NCBI GenBank assembly: GCA_021234155.1
Contig: JAJEKV010000039.1
Span: forward strand, 4,880,745 to 4,944,744
Direction: 5' to 3'
Source: Isoetes taiwanensis
Taxonomy: Eukaryota > Streptophyta > Lycopodiopsida > Isoetales > Isoetaceae
Length of the DNA stretch: 64,000 bases
Shown here in pieces: positions 48,032-58,189 of this stretch. The notes beneath the pieces are model-generated. The model made no database searches. It worked only from the letters and a program-made list of their open reading frames with translations, and was not told the DNA's origin. The first letter of the stretch is position 1. Each line of letters opens with the position of its first letter. The position numbers were made by a program, and so were the translations under genes.

Positions 48032-49284
48032 TGTAATAGCTGCAACTAATATCTACCATTAAAAAAACAACACAAGGTTAGAAGAATAATAAGAGTAACA
48101 AACACAAGCTTGTAATTCTAATTGCATATTAACTTAAGCAATGGTCAGCTTAAAGCATAATGGTGGATTTTAAGCACTAGATATAGATATTAAAAGGAGG
48201 GCAATCGTACATATTGAGAGGAAGGGTTACATTTTTATTTTTCAGGAATAAAGGATGGTTAGGAAGGGCGTCATTTCAAAGTTTTTAGGGAAATAGATAA
48301 GCAAATTTGTTAGGGCAGGGTTAGGGTTTTCGACATGGTTTCTGAAGGCCGGATTTTCTTGTGGTTTTGCGTTTGCAGGAGGTAAGCATGGTCCTATAGC
48401 ACATCGAATCTGGTGGATCGAGCAAGCAAGCCGACTATCATCAAGCTTTATCTTGTTAGGGTCCCAGTTCTGGCATGCAGATTCTGGCAGGAGTCTCGGT
48501 TTGCTGAAGACTACAACAGTGGATGTAATGCTAGGTGTAATGCTAGATATTGGAGTTTCGGATTGGCCCTGCCATGCAGGTTTTTGCTGTCCAGAAGTCC
48601 CGGATTAAAGAGTGCAACAGTGGAAAAGTTTTGGATTCAAGAAAAGGATTGGGCCTGGCATGCAGATTCTCGCTATGGCAGGCTGCATATTCTGGGCTCC
48701 AATTCCGAACTAAGGCGCAAATGCTAAGCAGAGGGGAAGTTGAGGATGTTATATAGATAGATATAGTAAAACTGCCAGATCTCTCTCCAGTTTCCACTTT
48801 ACTATGCTAGAAATTTCCCTGCACGTTTCGAATCCTGAAAACCAACACCAAATAACACAATACTTTGTCTAGAATGTTTTAAGAAGATGAATGAAGAGCA
48901 AAAACACAATAACAACGTATCATGCATTGTTCCAATTTCTGCCATGAAAGATTCTCTGTGAAACAGAATGAAGAACGGATTCTCTTGTGAATGCTGGTTA
49001 GCCATGTTGATGCTATATTCCATGCTCATGCTATATTCCAAATAAGATTTAAACTGAAAACATTGTTAGCAAGCAAAAGAGCACAAACTTGCATACCACA
49101 ACTGTTGAATGAGGATAGAGGGAGATGGATCAACAGGACGGATAATACCACCACAAGAGCTTTTGAGAGAACAGAACTTTTCTGGGTTCATGCATATGAA
49201 TGAGGAGCTCAAAATAAGAACCGTTAGATTGTTAAAGCTAATCCACATCAACGCTCCAAAAAAGCCGCACTCTAGAAATACTAT
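48032..49284. other. Region upstream of the HUH gene, no clear gene
   Basis: Between 48460 and 48680 the phrase CTGGCATGCAGATTCT recurs in part twice, and GCATGCAGGTTTTTGCT once, each near an AACAGTGGA. This may be a decayed repeat. It could hold the HUH gene promoter or first exon; a TTGCAG acceptor-like site lies just before the ATG at 48031. Confidence 0.35.
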
Positions 49285-49990
49285 TTAGTATGGCCCAATG
49301 AATACATCACTGAAATCATAGGAAAACCATGCCAAAAAGCGTACAAAATCACAAAAAAACCCCCCTGTTATAATGCTAGATATTGTAGCTAACTGCTTGT
49401 TCCCATCTATAGCCCTAGCCACATGTAAAAGCTTATATTGCTCAACCAAGACTACTCTTGCACCCCCTAGATCTGCCACTATATTATCAAACTTAGAAAA
49501 GAACTTGGTAAGTTCATCTTCTTCCTTAAGTCTTAATTTTCTAAGTTCTTTGTTAAGAATGTCAATTTGGGAGGCCGATAAATGCTTGAGTACATGCCCC
49601 CAAATTTTACCCACCCTTGACATTCAACAAGATGGATGCTCCAACTTTGCTTGTTAATATCGCATAGGCCTCCTTAGCCTTACCTCCTTCTTTGCCACTA
49701 CTACATGCAGTGGTTTCAGTTGCATTAATATTAGAAGAGCTACTCTCCCTTCTTCCTACAACACTACTTTAGAGACATTGCAATAATCCCCACAAGTTCT
49801 CATTCTCCAAAACAGATTCATTTGCTCTTTCCATATCTGAAATCCAGGGCCACCTTCATATATTGTTATGCCACTCAAAAGTGACGCTCTAAACTTTCTA
49901 CATATCTTGAACCTGGGCTCCAATACGATTGATAGGATTGGCACTCCACCATAGACAAATAAGCCCTGCTTTAGCATGCAGGAAGTTATG
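49285..49990 (-). pseudogene. Copia gag N-terminal part, frameshifted
   Basis: The start shows EGGPGFQIWKEQMNLFW (near 49855-49805), matching the gag opening G-G-x-x-F-x-x-WK-x-x-M. Further on, DILNKELRKLRLKEEDELTKF and FFSKFDNIVADLGG (49555-49475) match the UBN2 helix that precedes the zinc knuckles. At least one frameshift lies at about 49625-49755. The knuckle part is at 45.6-45.96 kb. Copia gag normally runs straight on, so the 3.3-kb gap marks an insertion. Confidence 0.7.
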
Positions 49991-50199
49991 GTAGCACTAC
50001 AGGAAATGTCCAATAACAAGGCCTTAGATCTCTATGGACTGACTGTGGAACTACTGAAATGTGTAGACATAGTAATCGGGAGCCAGATCACTGAGATATT
50101 CAATGGCATAATCAACACAGGGCTGCCAGATAGATGGGCATACAACAGGGTAATACCCCTACACAAGGGGGGAACAAAGAGGAATAAGAGAACTACGGG

Positions 50200-51117
50200 A
50201 TGATAATGGTGAGCTCTATCTTCACCAAGTGGTTCGCGAAGGTGCTGGATAGTATACTGAAGCATTGGGCAGAAACAGAAAAGCTAAGAGCACAAGGGCA
50301 GGCAGGCTTCAGACCCAAACACTCGACTATATATCACTTGGTAACCCTTCGAATACTAATAGAGCAAAGCAAATCACAGGGAATATGTTGCTTCGTGGAT
50401 TTCAGAAAAGCATTTGACACAGTCCCAAGGGAAAAGTTGTTACAGGGATTAATAGACATGCGGGCCCTAGAAGATATGGTAGGGTCGATCGTACGGTTAT
50501 ATCAGAGAGTGTATGCTAAAATGGAACAGGAAGGACAGACGATAGATTGTGATACAGGAGTCAAACAGGGATGCCCATCATCCCCGACACTATTCGGTAT
50601 TTACATAGATGCACTACATGGCTTCATCGCAGAAAGGCAAGGGGATGCGGACGCCCCCACCGTTAGCGATACTAGGGTACCTATCATGCTGTATGCTATT
50701 GACTTAAGCATGATGACTACAAAGAACAAGGATATGCACAGGTTATTAGGGCTACTAGAGGCCTTCTGCAACAGGACAAGGCTGACAATAAACCTGGCGA
50801 AGACCAAAATAGTCACATTCAACACCAAGAGTAGACACAGACCCTTGAAGTATATGGGGGCAGAACTGGAAGAATCGGCAGAATACAAATACCTAGAATA
50901 TGATGCACACGGTACGGGCAAATGGTCTAAGGGAGCGGATGCTAGATTTCAGTCCATAAGCTACTTCAATATGAAAAACTTTTGCAACAGGAGCAAATGC
51001 TACCTGTTTAATACAGTAATTGCGTTGACACAACTATATGGATCAGAGGCATGGGGGCCTGGCCTATCAGACAAGAAATGGAAAAAGCAAGAAGGGATTT
51101 TCAGGGCAACGGCATAG
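50200..51117 (+). pseudogene. LINE reverse transcriptase, catalytic YADD changed to YAID
   Basis: The 305-codon frame shows QAGFRPKHST, FVDFRKAFDTVPREKL (the first catalytic aspartate), GVKQGCPSSPTLFGIYID and then LYAIDLSMMTT in the place where active LINEs have Y-A-D-D. The first aspartate of that pair is isoleucine, so the enzyme is very likely dead. Reverse transcriptase copies LINE RNA at the nicked target. The preceding piece (49976-50190) is one base out of frame. The frame ends shortly after WGPGLSDKKW. Confidence 0.8.
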
Positions 51118-51800
51118 GCATAGTGTAGTCAAATACACCCCTGGCAGTCATGGTATATGAGACAGGTCAGAGACCAATGGAGGTAAGAGCCTGGGAAAGG
51201 ACCATCAGATACTTACTGAAGGACAACATGGGAGGCCACACTAGAAAGCTATCAACAATCGCAATCAGCAAATCGATCAAGTCACACATCATCACAGGTA
51301 GTGGGTGGTTCAGGGAAGTAGCAGTATGGACCAGAGAGATGGGGTTAAATCTGATAGATTTATTAAATGAAGGAAAATGGAATGAAGACTAGACCGACAG
51401 AGCGACAAGAGCATGGCTGCAAAAACACAGCGGTCCCAAAACACTCTGGTTGACAAAAGTCTTCAACCCGGACCAACAGATAAGACAACAGATGTACAGA
51501 GACAATCTATTAGGGAAGACAAGAAGGGACACCTTGGCAAGATTCAGGATGGAAAGGGTGGAGGAAAGTGGAAAGGGAAAATCGGGTCTGTAGAATTTAT
51601 AACGCAGGGAGAGTAGAGGACGAGAATCACATGCTCAGCGATTGTACAGCATATGAAGACATCAGAAACAAATACATGCATATAAGGTGGGGATAACCGC
51701 ACATATCCTAATGGCAAGAGCAGATACAAAAGCAGATCTGGCAGACGCAATCAGGAAGATGTTAAATAGACACCTGGAGGTGTACAAAGAAAGAGGGCTG
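51118..51800 (+). pseudogene. LINE ORF2 C-terminal part, frameshifted
   Basis: Frames 51150-51392 and 51413-51616 and their neighbours give helical pieces ending in a cysteine/histidine block near 51600 that resembles the minus-strand copy at 22.2-22.6 kb. Stops interrupt it. The last open part ends RHLEVYKERGLVI at about 51808. Confidence 0.5.
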
Positions 51801-52064
51801 GTAATATGAACCATTGAAAAGGTAGGACATTGAAATCCACAAAAGATCAGCTAAAAGCTAATGATAACGACGCACCACCGCACGGCCACGATGCTGATTA
51901 TAAGCGGGGTGCCGGTATCAATAGAAAATAAGAGAAGCCCTTCGAAAGGGCTACAATGTATCAGTGTGCAGCGCTAGTAGCACCCATTGGAAGCTCGCCC
52001 ATGCTACATCAGTCCGGGGCCTCAGGGCACTAGGGACAATAATTCTATTCTATTATATTCTATA

Positions 52065-53528
52065 TAACTTTCTAAGAATTGAACAGTTTTCCAATCATAT
52101 TTCTAAATGCAACTATAAACGCATGCAATGTGTTTTATTTGTTTATATTGGTTGTATTGTGCGGTTTATAGGTGTTTGTTTCTTGTTTCGAAACATTAGC
52201 ATATGGGGTCGAAAGTTAAGGATTTTCAAACAAGGTCGATGAAAGTGTTCTAGATTAGCATATGGTACTATCCTTTGTCTAAATTGCTTTGCATTACTGT
52301 GCTTGGCAATGCCATTTGCTTCGGTGCAATTTTTGAACTTCTAATATATATTTCCTAGTCAAACCTTACAGCTATACATACTAGTCTTGCACGTTGATTC
52401 AAACAGTTACTATAGCTTTGAAGTCTATTAGCTTTTGCACTTATGGGATTATTTCTCACAATATTATTTTGAAGTATATCTATGTCGAAGAAGATGTCCA
52501 CATGCATGACTAATGTATCAATAAGTTAGTAGTAAAAGAAGGGCTCATGCTAGTTATTTCACAATTGAGATCCTAAAGTTCCATTTAGGCCCTTGAACAA
52601 TGATTTATTCTGCCGTTCATAAATGATAGTGAAAGAGGAGCTATTTTAATTCATTTCTTATTGCGGGAGGGTATTCTCGGAGTGGTTGGAACTATGATTC
52701 TTTATTGTATTGTATTGTATTCAAAACCATATATTTGAGGCAGTTTGAGTAGCTTGTTTGTTTTAGAGGTTTTGTTTCTAATTTGGATTGTTTTGGATGG
52801 GCTCTTTTGCAATGGTACAGAAGAAGAAAGATATGTAGCCGTTTTGGAAATTTGGGAGAGTGCAGACACGATGGCTCTTGAGTCTTTTCATATCGAAAGT
52901 GTAGACTAAGCCTCATAGTTCCTCGGCTGTTACAGTGAGTCCATTTTTGAGGTTTCGTGTTGCTACGCCAATAATTTCTGTGGTTTTTTGGGCTCTGTTG
53001 AGGCCGTTATGGCCTAGAGAATAGATTCCTCCAGCCAAGCTCAAAGGGATTGGTTTCTTCAGCAGCATATTTCCTGTCTACCAGACTCCTATCGCAAACG
53101 TTGGATCACTCCCTTCACTTCTGGCCCAGGTGTTTGCAATAAGTGGTCTGCTACAGTAGTTGTTGGTCTAGCTTTGTTCTCGTACAATGAGAATTGCAGG
53201 TCTTTTTCCCTGTTATGGGAGTCGATTAAGCCACGAGAAAGGGTGCTATAATGTGTCTTCTGGGCAGGCCTGTTATCGAAATTACATGTTGCTCCAACAC
53301 TTGCCGCTTTCTAAGATTCCTACCGAGCAGGCATCAGAATTGCATGCTGTAATTCCTTGTGGACCATTGGAAGTTTCGTTGGGTTTTGAGAGGAAAAAAT
53401 TTGGGACCATTGATTTAGTACAATGCAGATAATATTCCATAAGTCAATGGCATACAAAAAGAGGAAAACATCTAAGTATGAATGCACAAGGAAAATATCG
53501 GAGACCCTTTATCTGGCACAATTCAGAG

Positions 53529-53532
<4 letters not shown>
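52065..53532. other. Non-coding stretch between two LINEs, nothing recognised
   Basis: Unique-looking sequence, moderately AT-rich. The short open frames (for example 53187-53432) show no recognisable domain. A TTGTATTGTATTGTATT run is at 52704-52720. Confidence 0.35.

Positions 53533-53584
<52 letters not shown>
53533..53584. repeat. (AT)n microsatellite at a LINE 3' end
   Basis: About 26 AT dinucleotides. It directly follows the short A-tail of the minus-strand LINE and probably grew from it. Confidence 0.9.
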
Positions 53585-53587
<3 letters not shown>

Positions 53588-53683
53588 TTTGGAAGGACTT
53601 GAGCCTTTATTATCCAGAGAAAGTTACAGAGTACAATGGGGACTAATAACTCAGTGCAAAATCACCCCACTCAAATACAACAT

Positions 53684-54470
53684 CTAAACAATATGAAGAG
53701 CAAGCAAAAACTCATAAGTATGAATCTGAAGATAGTGCTCCCAAATACGGCTCTTCACCTCATTAGCAATTGATGAGCACCTGAATGCTTTGACAATTCG
53801 TTGTTGGGCATCAAGAAGGATCTGTACATCAGAACAAGCAAGACCTTTGAATATGAGAAGATTCCTTCTTTTCCAAATGGACCAAATGATCCATGCAGAA
53901 GTCAAATGAAATGCCCTTTTTGCCAAATTATTCCAACTACTTGGATAGACTGCTAATAACACCTGCTGGCTATTCAAATTGCAATGAAAGAGGCCTTGAA
54001 GCCACAACCAAGCATGTCTGACATGTCTACATAGGACGAAGCAATGCTCAATTGTCTCGTCCCTCTGTGCACATAAGGGACAAAGTGCAGATACCTCTGG
54101 ACGAAATCTGTGCATCAGAATATTAACGCGCAGACAACGATGAGTGACTTGCCACCATAAAACAGATACTTTGGGATGGAGTAGTTTATCCCATACCCAT
54201 TTCCATACTGTTTTCTATCGATCCCTAGGAATGACCAAAGGCCACTTGGACGAAGGAGGCAAGACGTCAGCATCAAGCAAGACCTTGTACATGGAATTCA
54301 CCAACTTATCTGCTTTGACATGCTCATGAACTACCCGAGGCTGGGGGTCATCCACTTGTGCTACTGGAGGAAGAATTGAAGACACCTTCTGCCAAATAGT
54401 TCGATCCCACCTTAAAAGGAGGAAATTAGCTCTAAACTCTTCCCATGTCAGCAACTGCCTTTGATTATTA
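53684..54470 (-). pseudogene. LINE ORF2 C-terminus with zf-RVT zinc finger
   Basis: After the insertion the minus strand carries WYNNQRQLLTWEEF, then after a stop at 54215 and a frame change KVSVLWWQVTHRCLRVN, then CPLCAQRDETIEHCFVLC (54090-54010), the zf-RVT finger (C-x2-C ... H-x4-C) seen at the end of plant LINE ORF2 proteins. Helical sequence follows to 53684. It continues the 55146-57395 frame. Confidence 0.75.
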
Positions 54471-54478
54471 TACCAATC

Positions 54479-54749
54479 CAGGGATAGGTTCAATACGCTG
54501 TACGTTTTATACGGAATACGTATGAATTGTATGATACGGCACATATTTGCCGTATAAAACGTAAAAAAAACGGCAAAAAAAAATTCTGGCGTCGGAAGAT
54601 TTTTCGCAAAACAACGGAAAGCGTGCGAAAATTTTTCACAGACGCCGGCCAAAAAACCGCAGACGCCGAAAAAAAAAAAATCACAGCGCTTAAACCTTTC
54701 AGTACGCGACGCCGAAGTATTTTTTCAGACGCAGACGACTAAGAATTCA

Positions 54750-54780
<31 letters not shown>

Positions 54781-54783
54781 ATT

Positions 54784-54828
<45 letters not shown>

Positions 54829-55139
54829 TTTTTGAATTTTCACAGACTGTGAAAACAACGTGAAAGCGCGACGCGAAATTTTTTTTCGCTGCACGCGAGG
54901 TAAGGTTCACAGACGCTGAAAAAAGCTTTTTTTTTTTTTTTTTCGGCGACGCTGTTTTCAACGTTGTTCGCGTGACGTGAAAAAATTTTCGCACGCTTTC
55001 CGCAACTTTCAGCGACGTGAAATTTTTTTTCCGGCCGGCGAGGTTTTAATACGTTAAATACGTATCTTATTAAAAAATACGTATTTTTTGACTTTATACG
55101 TCAGGAATTTTAATTTTGTACGTATAGAACCTATCCCTG
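54479..55139. mobile_element. hAT-like non-autonomous element, 661 bp, 8-bp target duplication
   Basis: The ends are inverted: CAGGGATAGGTTCAATACG at the left and, on the other strand, CAGGGATAGGTTCTATACG at the right. The 8-bp sequence TACCAATC stands directly before (54471-54478) and after (55140-55147). An 8-bp duplication with ends starting CAGGG is typical of the hAT superfamily. Inside, GGAAAGCGTGCGAAAATTTT at 54616 is inverted at 54977-55001, so the interior folds back. There are long T-runs and an (AT)n stretch, and no transposase. Confidence 0.85.
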
Positions 55140-55145
55140 TACCAA

Positions 55146-57395
55146 TCAGATATCATATGCACACCTGCTGCTCTTTATCGACACTGCGTCAATGGGTGGA
55201 CTGAAGCTACCAAAGGACCACCGTCCAATGGAATCCGCCAACAACTTGAAGTAGTGAAACAGAGATTGTACAGTCTCCCATACAACTAGCAATCCTCTAA
55301 GAAATGGGGACGCATTAGGGTATGCGGTCAGTGGATAAAACAGAGTCCAGGGGAAAAGTGACCTAAGAGACCGAGACCCAAAAGAACTGCACATTTGCAA
55401 AGACTGATAAATAAGATGGGAACCCGGGGACTCATCCACATTATTCAAAATTCTCCAGATAAACTTAGAAATCATCACCTTGCTCTGCAAAAGAAAATTG
55501 ATCATTCCAAGGCCGCCAAAATGCTTTGGCAACATGCACTTTTTCCAACTGACTTTGACAGTAGCACCCTCCTCTGTTCCCCCCCAGATGAAGTTCCTGA
55601 CAATCCTGATGAGAAGTTGATCTTTGACTGTGTTTTCTAAGCCCTTAATCACTGCCTCCCGCGCATCTACTGATGAGATATGAACACCTACAGGGATACC
55701 GAGAAGTTTGGCTGCTTGACCATGGGGAAGGATCTTCCATGGATAGGCAGCTACACATGGTGGAACTGGAGAGTCCAATGCCCATAGTGCTGTACACTTC
55801 TGCCAACCCACAAAAATACCAGATGCCAGGGAAAAAGAATCCAACAAGGAAACGACATTCTGTAAATTTTGCTCATCTGCCCTCAGAAAAAGGAAAGTGT
55901 CATCCACATATTGATTACAGATCTTCTGCGACCCATTGTTCATAGGAAGTCCATGCAAGATTCCCTCATGTGTGGCAAGAGAGAAGACCTGAGCAAGGAC
56001 CTCTGCCACAACTGTAAATAACAATGGAGCTAAAGGGCAGCCCGGGCGGATGCCACGACCCACCTGAAAGAATGTTGAGGGTTCCCCTTGGAAGAGAATA
56101 GAAGAGCGAGCAGAATAATGAAGCCTCATGACATCAGCTGTGAATTGTGCACCAAAACCAAAGCATAAGAGACATTTCTCAAAGAAGGCCCAGTCGACAC
56201 TATCATATGCTTTTGCAAAGTCCAGCTTCAAATATACAATTTCATGGCCCTGAAGTCGAGCCCAGTAAATACCTTCATAGGCAGCAGCTACATTGTTTAA
56301 TATGCATCGTCGTGGCAAAAATCCTGATTGTGTAGAGGATATGGAATCAACAAGAATATCTCGAAGCTTTTGTGCATAAGCTTTGGCAAAAATCTTGTAC
56401 ACAGAAGATAGTAAGGTGATAGAGCGCCAGTCCAAAATTGTTGAAGGTTCCTTACACTTGGGAATAAGAGAAATGCAGCCCGAGTTAAGAATTTTGTCTA
56501 GATGCCTTTGCCTCTTGAAATCCTGAAATGCATCGTACACATCATCGCCAACCCAATCCCATAACTCCGTAATCTCTGCTTCTAGAGTAGCTCTTTGTTC
56601 CTCAGATATAATAGGATGTATCTTTGCCATTAATGCCTCCTGAAAATCTGATTGGAAGGGAAGACGATGAGAAGCAAAAAAGGAAGAAAAGTGGCCATGC
56701 AGAAAGAACTTAAGTTGCTGAGGATCAGAGATGAGAGGCCCATCTTGAACTTGAAGAGACACCATCGCAGAAGCTTGTCTCCAAATTTTTGCAGCTCTAA
56801 AAAAGAAGCATGTGCAACGATCCCCCTCTTTGAACCATTGCAGGCCCGCTTTAACTCGAGCGTGATGAACTTGCTCAGCTTCCATCTGTCTAATGCTAGT
56901 CAAAATCTGCTTCTCCTGCTGGGCATCTGATGGTACAACAGACCTGCAAGCCACTAATTGTTGGTACAGAGCAATCAAAATCCCTCGATTCGCAGCAACT
57001 TGCTGACGACCCCAATTCTTAGCAAAGGACTTCACGGCAGCTAGAGCATCAACAATCCCAGCTATTCCTTTCCTTCTCACAAATGCAGAGGACCAGGCTT
57101 GCTTGCATCGATCTTTAAACTCCTCATCCTTCAAGTATGAAGTGTTTAACTTGAAATAAGTCTTGGTCCTGCTATGCGCCCCATCCTGAGAACAAGAGAA
57201 ATACTGCGGATTGTGATCTGAAATAGAGCTGTCAAGCATGTTTTGGCGAGAGAAATTATGCAAATATGTAGCTGCCAATGCATTATAATAGCCCCTGTCA
57301 TGACGTGCATATGCTCTACCAGCTCCAAGCCAGCCATTGCACCAAGCGAAGGTTCCATCGCCATCCACCGCTACCAAACCACAGTCATGCATCAA
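55146..57395 (-). CDS. LINE ORF2: endonuclease end and reverse transcriptase, 749 codons open
   Basis: This is the longest open frame in the window. Residues 59-64 (SDHNPQ) are the last endonuclease block. The reverse transcriptase follows: ILNSGCISLIPK (302-313), TQSGFLPRR (355-363), KLDFAKAYDSVDW (390-402), GRGIRPGCPLAPLLF (446-460) and QYVDD (495-499), so all three catalytic aspartates (D392, D498, D499) are kept. The opening block with P-G-x-D-G that should lie before residue 300 is missing: VYDAFQDFKRQRHLDKIL jumps over about 40 residues, an in-frame deletion. The frame ends at the hAT-like insertion, one base out of frame with the rest. The start is not real; the endonuclease is cut at a stop near 57400. 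Confidence 0.85.
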   Translation of the reverse strand: MMHDCGLVAVDGDGTFAWCNGWLGAGRAYARHDRGYYNALAATYLHNFSRQNMLDSSISDHNPQYFSCSQDGAHSRTKTYFKLNTSYLKDEEFKDRCKQAWSSAFVRRKGIAGIVDALAAVKSFAKNWGRQQVAANRGILIALYQQLVACRSVVPSDAQQEKQILTSIRQMEAEQVHHARVKAGLQWFKEGDRCTCFFFRAAKIWRQASAMVSLQVQDGPLISDPQQLKFFLHGHFSSFFASHRLPFQSDFQEALMAKIHPIISEEQRATLEAEITELWDWVGDDVYDAFQDFKRQRHLDKILNSGCISLIPKCKEPSTILDWRSITLLSSVYKIFAKAYAQKLRDILVDSISSTQSGFLPRRCILNNVAAAYEGIYWARLQGHEIVYLKLDFAKAYDSVDWAFFEKCLLCFGFGAQFTADVMRLHYSARSSILFQGEPSTFFQVGRGIRPGCPLAPLLFTVVAEVLAQVFSLATHEGILHGLPMNNGSQKICNQYVDDTFLFLRADEQNLQNVVSLLDSFSLASGIFVGWQKCTALWALDSPVPPCVAAYPWKILPHGQAAKLLGIPVGVHISSVDAREAVIKGLENTVKDQLLIRIVRNFIWGGTEEGATVKVSWKKCMLPKHFGGLGMINFLLQSKVMISKFIWRILNNVDESPGSHLIYQSLQMCSSFGSRSLRSLFPWTLFYPLTAYPNASPFLRGLLVVWETVQSLFHYFKLLADSIGRWSFGSFSPPIDAVSIKSSRCAYDI

Positions 57396-57571
57396 GCGCC
57401 GCTATTGTTCACGTTCAAAGCGTTGGATGACTTCTGATCCTCGGCCGCACCGATCAACTTAGCAGCTTGGGACAGAGAGGAGGAGGGAGGAGAGGGAGAA
57501 AGAGGGGCAGGAATAGACACAGGAGTAGAAGCAGACTGGCTAGAACCCGAAGCGGCCAAGACTGGAGAGGG

Positions 57572-57840
57572 ATCAATTAGATACTGATCACCAGAGCCTC
57601 CAGTATCTTTTCACCCAACTACTCCTCAATCTAAGGCAAAGGAGGTGGATGGAATTTCTTGAGGAATACGACTTCGACATAGTGTATAAGCCCGACAAGC
57701 TAAACATTGTTGCAGATGCCCTCTCCAGGAGACCATTCGAGACGAGAATGCATTGTAATACTATATCAACTCTTTCGAGTGAGTATGGTAAGAAAATTGA
57801 AGAGACATTGCCATCAGATGGTGATTTCAAAGAGGTATGA
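57572..57840 (+). pseudogene. Chromovirus RNase H C-terminal part
   Basis: Reads DHQSLQYLF, then [18 protein letters not shown] and VADALSRRP, the standard end of Ty3 RNase H. The N-terminal half is missing at the junction with the LINE. A frameshift after about 57830 leads into the integrase frame. Confidence 0.8.
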
Positions 57841-58189
57841 GCAAGCCTCTCTAAGGAGGCAAGAACAGATAAGGAAAAGGGAGGCCTTCAAACATTGTAG
57901 GAAGGAAGGCAACCTGTTATACCATAAAAATAAGTTGTGTGTACCGGAATCGTCAGGAGTAAGGAAGTTAATCCTTCATGATATACACAACAGCCCAATA
58001 GCCGGGCATGTGGGATTTATGAAGACATATTTCAAGATAAGAAGTAGCTATTTCTGGCCAGGAATGAAGAAACAGATAGCCAGATATATTCGGGAATGTC
58101 AATTGTGCCAGCAGACTAAGGCAGAGCAGCTTCGAATTCCGGGAGCTTTGGAACCTTTGGGCAAAGGTTTAATGCAAAATAGAAAGTAA
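57840..58189 (+). pseudogene. Chromovirus integrase zinc finger
   Basis: GNLLYHKNKLCVP leads to HDIHNSPIAGHVGFMKTYF, then YFWPGMKKQI, then CQLCQQTKAEQ, the HHCC finger with its usual spacing. It stops at 58189 and the next block is in another frame. Confidence 0.85.

Larger units (their letters stand above)
45961..49284 (-). mobile_element. Putative HUH-endonuclease transposon inserted in a Copia gag
   Basis: About 3.3 kb separates two halves of the same minus-strand gag. It carries the HUH-type gene on the same strand at 48031-46847, and a further conserved-looking frame at about 46604-46186. I could not find terminal repeats, a hairpin end or a clean target duplication, so limits are the outermost points where gag coding is lost. 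The phrase AATGCTAGATATTG occurs at 48540 and at 49373, close to one side; its meaning is unclear. If the insertion reading is right, this DNA entered after the Copia element. Confidence 0.5.
49970..52064 (+). mobile_element. LINE 3' half: reverse transcriptase to tail
   Basis: It starts inside the reverse transcriptase at a segment with ALQEMSNNKALDLYGLT, the N-K-A-x-G-x-D-G-type opening block. It continues through the palm, a thumb segment LYGSEAWGP, and a C-terminal zinc-finger-like block (R-x-C-x-x-x-N-A-G-R-V-E-D-E-N-H near 51600, in broken frames). The 3' end is GGCCTCAGGGCACTAGGGAC, then AATAA and ATTCTATTCTATTATATTC (52042-52064). Several frameshifts and stops are present. It faces a minus-strand Copia gag at its start. 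Confidence 0.7.
53585..57571 (-). mobile_element. Plant-type LINE, long copy with hAT-like insertion
   Basis: On the minus strand it contains the end of ORF1 or the endonuclease start region (about 57571-57400, S/P-rich), the last part of the endonuclease, a full reverse transcriptase, and a zf-RVT zinc finger. The 3' end reads GGATAATAAAGGCTCAAGTC, then CTTCC and an A-run: an AATAAA signal and tail. It lies within a plus-strand chromovirus, whose RNase H resumes at about 57572. The 661-bp insertion at 54479-55139 and one in-frame deletion make it non-autonomous. Confidence 0.75.

Noticed and set aside
53187-53432. 81-codon frame as a small gene
   Set aside because: No recognisable motif, no supporting signals, and it lies between decayed LINEs.
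52065-53530. Left half of the chromovirus interrupted by the LINE
   Set aside because: I looked for reverse transcriptase or protease motifs on the plus strand and saw none, so the missing half is not there.
54725-54994. Frame with K-rich and (YI)n runs
   Set aside because: It is a translation of T-runs and an (AT)n microsatellite inside the hAT-like insertion.
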